Assembly (NCBI RefSeq): GCF_004346265.1
Contig: NZ_SMAP01000006.1
Span: 1 to 64,000 of the forward strand
From: Thermomonas haemolytica
GTDB lineage: Bacteria; Pseudomonadota; Gammaproteobacteria; Xanthomonadales; Xanthomonadaceae
Length of the DNA: 64,000 bases
Direction: 5' to 3'
Part shown: positions 61,398-64,000 of the stretch, piece by piece
Layout: each line of letters opens with the position of its first letter
Position numbering within the stretch: the stretch's first letter is position 1
Made by a program: the position numbers and the translations under genes
Notes under the pieces: generated by a model
Seen by the model: the letters and a program-made list of their open reading frames with translations, nothing else
Database searches by the model: none
What the model was told of the DNA's origin: nothing

Positions 61398-64000
61398 TCA
61401 GCGGCGCGCGCCGAACGGCGGTGGTTGCAGGGCCGGGTGCTCGGCCTTGGGGCGGTCCAGGTGGTAGCCCTGGACCATGTCCACGCCCATCTCACGCAGC
61501 ATCAGCAACGTGCGCCCGTCCTCCACGAACTCGGCCACCGTCTGCTTGCCCATGCCACGCGCCACTTCGATGATGGTGCGCACGAACACCTGGTTGTCGG
61601 TGTCCTGTGGCAGGTCGCGGATGAACATGCCGTCGATCTTGAGGATGTCGGCGTTGAGGTGCTTGAGGTAGGCGAACGAGGAAAAGCCGGCGCCGAAATC
61701 GTCCAGGCAGACCAGGCAGCCCATGCGGCGCAGCGCGGCGATGAAGCGCGCGGCATCGCCCATGTCCGATACGGCCGATGTCTCGGTCAGCTCCACCAGC
61801 AGGCGCCGCGGATCGACGTGATGCCTCCGCAGTTCCTCGGCGATGAAGGCAGGCAGATCGGTATCGTCGACCGAGCGCCCGGAGATGTTGACCGCCAGCG
61901 CCGGCAGGTGCGGGTGACGGCCCAGCAGGTCGATGCAGCGGCGGATCACCCAGCGGTCGATCTCCAGGATCTTGCCGCTTTTCTCGGCATGCGTGATGAA
62001 TTCATTCGGCAGGATCAAGGTGCCGGCATGGCGGGCATCCTCCATGCGCAACAGCGCTTCCAGATGCTCCAGGTGGCCGTCGCGGGCGCGATAGATGCCC
62101 TGGAAATGCAGGCGCAGGCGGTCATGCTCCAGGGCTTCTGCGATGCGGTCATTCCAGCCCAGATGGATGGTCATGGCACGCGAGGCATCATGATCCGGGC
62201 GGTAGAGGCTCCAGCGGTTCTTGCCGGTGTGCTTGGCCTGGTACATCGCCATGTCGGCGTGGGCACCCAGGTCCTGGGCATTGCCGGCGTGGGTGGGGAA
62301 GTGGGCGATGCCCAGGCTGCAGGTCAGGCGCAGGGTCTGCCCGTTTATCTCATGCGGGGTCTGGCCGATGCGGCGGACGATACGTTCGGCCAGCTGGCTG
62401 GCTTCATGCGGGCTGGCATGCGCCATCAGCACCACGAATTCATCGCCACCCAGTCGGTACAGGGTGTCGTCGCCGCGGATCAGCGTCCGCACCTCCACCG
62501 CGATCCGGTTCAGCACGGCGTCGCCGGCGCGGTGGCCGTAGGTATCGTTGACGTATTTGAATTCGTCGAGGTCGAACACCAGCAGCGCCAGCTGGCTGGG
62601 CGTGCGCTCGGCAGCATGGAAGAAAGCCTCGAGGTCTTCCTCGAAGCGGCGCCGGTTGCTGAGCCCGGTCAGCGCGTCGTGTTCGGCCAGTTGCACCAGC
62701 TGCGCCGCGACCTCGCGCTCGCGGGTGACGTCCTCCTGCACCCAGAGCCGGCCGATGTGGTGGCCTTCGGCATCCTGCAGAGGATAGGCATCGTGCACGA
62801 TGATGCGGCCATCCACGAGGGCGATTTCGAAGTGCGCCGGTTGCAGTGGCTGCTCGATCGAGGCGCGCAGGCGCTGCAGCAGTGCGTCGGGGTCACGCAC
62901 CAGCGGCAGGATGTCGGCGGTGCCTTCGCGGGTCGAGCGGCCGATGATGCTGGCCTCGCCGGCAAAACCCCACATCTTCAGGAACGCGGCGTTGCAGTAG
63001 ACAACTACCTGTTCGCTGTTGACGAACACGATGCCCTGGCGCATCGCTCCGAGCAGGGTGTGCAGGCGGGTGCGTTCCTCCTGCAGGCGCTGCATGAACT
63101 CATGGCGTTCGTCGATCTCGGTTTGCAGGGCCTGCGCGTGTGCGTGCTGCAGGGCGCGCTGCTGCGCCACTTCCTCCACCATGTCGTCGAACGCCCCGGC
63201 CAGCCGGCCCAGCTCGTCGTTGGCCGGCATGGCGATCGGGTTCGGCTGCTGGCCTTGGCCCAGCTCATCTGCCGCGCGCGCCAGACGCTGTAGCGGCACC
63301 GCGACCAGACGATGGATCCGCCGCCGCAGCAGCCACATGCCCGGCAGCAGGCCCAGCACGCCGATCGCGAACAGGGCGAACAGGCCCCAGGCCAGGAGGC
63401 GATCGATCACCGCCTGCGGCAGCACGTACACCTGGTACCAGCCGGGGCCGTGGATGGTCGCCCAGCCCACCCACAGGCGGCCGTCCGGCGAGCGCCGCGC
63501 GCCCTGCGCAGTGCCGGCCGCGGCGAGGGTGGCGTGCACCTGGACCAGCTGCGGGTCGCCGAGGCTGGCGATGTTCAGTTGACCGTGCGCGGCCGCGATC
63601 CGCTGGCGCAGCTGCGGATGCGCGATCAGTTCGCCGTCGGCGCTCATCACCAGTTCCAGTGCGCCGCCCTGGTCCTGCACGGCGTTGTGGTCCAGCAGAG
63701 TCTGGATGGCGATGTCGTGGCCGACGGTGCCCACCCACTGGCCATCCCAGTCCAGCGGCTGGATCACCGAGACCATCCAGGTATTGGCCTGGCGGTCCAG
63801 GTACACCGGGGTCCAGAACAGCCGGCGCTGCGGGTTGCGCCGCGGCTCCGAGCCCTGCATGGTCGGGTAGCCGGTATTGGTGTAGGCGGCATCCGCCCCG
63901 GCCGCGAGATCGCGCCCGCGCGAGTACACCAGCAGGCCGTCCTCGACGAAATCCATGTACACCGAATAGAACGGCGGCGACAGCGCCGGCCCCTGCTCGC
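61398..64000 (-). CDS. GGDEF-EAL c-di-GMP enzyme with sensor domains (partial)
   Basis: The frame stays open to the window edge (codons for EQGPALSPPFYSV precede the first internal GTG at 63962), so the N-terminus is missing. The visible order is a periplasmic Cache-like sensor (VGTVGHDIAIQTLLDHN), a membrane helix (WGLFALFAIGVLGLLPGMWLL), HAMP, a coiled coil, a PAS domain (AMRQGIVFVNSEQVVVYCN), then GGDEF with LGGDEFVVLM and EAL with LEALLRMED, VNISGRS, LVELTET, CLDDFGAGFSSF, KIDGMF and VAEFVED. Both active sites look intact, so synthesis and hydrolysis of c-di-GMP are possible, with the sensor setting the balance. Confidence 0.92.
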   Translation of the reverse strand, partial: EQGPALSPPFYSVYMDFVEDGLLVYSRGRDLAAGADAAYTNTGYPTMQGSEPRRNPQRRLFWTPVYLDRQANTWMVSVIQPLDWDGQWVGTVGHDIAIQTLLDHNAVQDQGGALELVMSADGELIAHPQLRQRIAAAHGQLNIASLGDPQLVQVHATLAAAGTAQGARRSPDGRLWVGWATIHGPGWYQVYVLPQAVIDRLLAWGLFALFAIGVLGLLPGMWLLRRRIHRLVAVPLQRLARAADELGQGQQPNPIAMPANDELGRLAGAFDDMVEEVAQQRALQHAHAQALQTEIDERHEFMQRLQEERTRLHTLLGAMRQGIVFVNSEQVVVYCNAAFLKMWGFAGEASIIGRSTREGTADILPLVRDPDALLQRLRASIEQPLQPAHFEIALVDGRIIVHDAYPLQDAEGHHIGRLWVQEDVTREREVAAQLVQLAEHDALTGLSNRRRFEEDLEAFFHAAERTPSQLALLVFDLDEFKYVNDTYGHRAGDAVLNRIAVEVRTLIRGDDTLYRLGGDEFVVLMAHASPHEASQLAERIVRRIGQTPHEINGQTLRLTCSLGIAHFPTHAGNAQDLGAHADMAMYQAKHTGKNRWSLYRPDHDASRAMTIHLGWNDRIAEALEHDRLRLHFQGIYRARDGHLEHLEALLRMEDARHAGTLILPNEFITHAEKSGKILEIDRWVIRRCIDLLGRHPHLPALAVNISGRSVDDTDLPAFIAEELRRHHVDPRRLLVELTETSAVSDMGDAARFIAALRRMGCLVCLDDFGAGFSSFAYLKHLNADILKIDGMFIRDLPQDTDNQVFVRTIIEVARGMGKQTVAEFVEDGRTLLMLREMGVDMVQGYHLDRPKAEHPALQPPPFGARR

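Overview
The window is high-GC DNA from a member of the Xanthomonadaceae/Lysobacteraceae (Gammaproteobacteria). Two blocks of gene order support this placement. One is serC-pheA-hisC-aroA. The other is the run dapB-carA-carB-greA-rpfE-recJ-prfB-lysS-rpfG-rpfC-rpfF-rpfB, which is the DSF quorum-sensing (rpf) locus as known from Xanthomonas. Genus cannot be decided from the sequence alone. No rRNA, tRNA, CRISPR array, transposase or phage gene was seen.

Layout. (1) 0-10 kb: a lipid-flavoured region with a TPR protein, a TetR regulator, an acyl-CoA-binding protein, a two-domain fatty acyl-CoA reductase, a membrane protein with an Mrr-like nuclease fold, a PhaF-like phasin, a patatin phospholipase, an FFLEELY-type protein, a double-FHA protein and a PHA-system protein. 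Dispersed palindromic repeats flank the reductase block. (2) 10-15 kb: the overlapping serC-pheA-hisC-aroA operon (Ser, Phe, His and aromatic synthesis). (3) 15-18.6 kb: tryptophan/kynurenine catabolism (kmo, kynU, ACMSD), with a MITE-like inverted repeat pair between kmo and kynU. (4) 18.65-25.3 kb: a three-gene restriction-modification island (winged-helix regulator, beta-class adenine methyltransferase, helicase-nuclease) joined by 4-nt overlaps and ending 5 nt before ACMSD. (5) 25.3-32.5 kb: recN, then hrcA-grpE-dnaK-(TMEM175-like)-dnaJ. (6) 32.6-44.5 kb: a DUF1631 protein, dapB, carA-carB-greA, rpfE, recJ and prfB with its programmed frameshift. (7) 44.5-53.4 kb: a diguanylate cyclase, lysS, and the DSF module rpfG/rpfC convergent with rpfF/rpfB. 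(8) 53.7-61.4 kb: a cyanophycin locus (DUF1854 protein, zinc-ribbon ABC exporter, two tandem cyanophycin synthetases). (9) 61.4 kb to the end: a GGDEF-EAL protein cut by the window edge.

How the genes work together. RpfF makes the DSF fatty-acid signal, RpfB is the acyl-CoA ligase linked to its turnover, RpfC senses it and RpfG (HD-GYP) degrades cyclic-di-GMP. Two further c-di-GMP genes lie within 15 kb of rpfG. The chaperone operon has a canonical sigma-32 promoter before dnaK and an unusual membrane-protein gene coupled to dnaJ. The least ordinary parts are the R-M island spliced against the kynurenine genes, the tandem CphA pair in which one copy has lost its Mur-ligase P-loop, the TMEM175-like insertion in the chaperone operon, and the repeat that supplies the apparent start of kmo.
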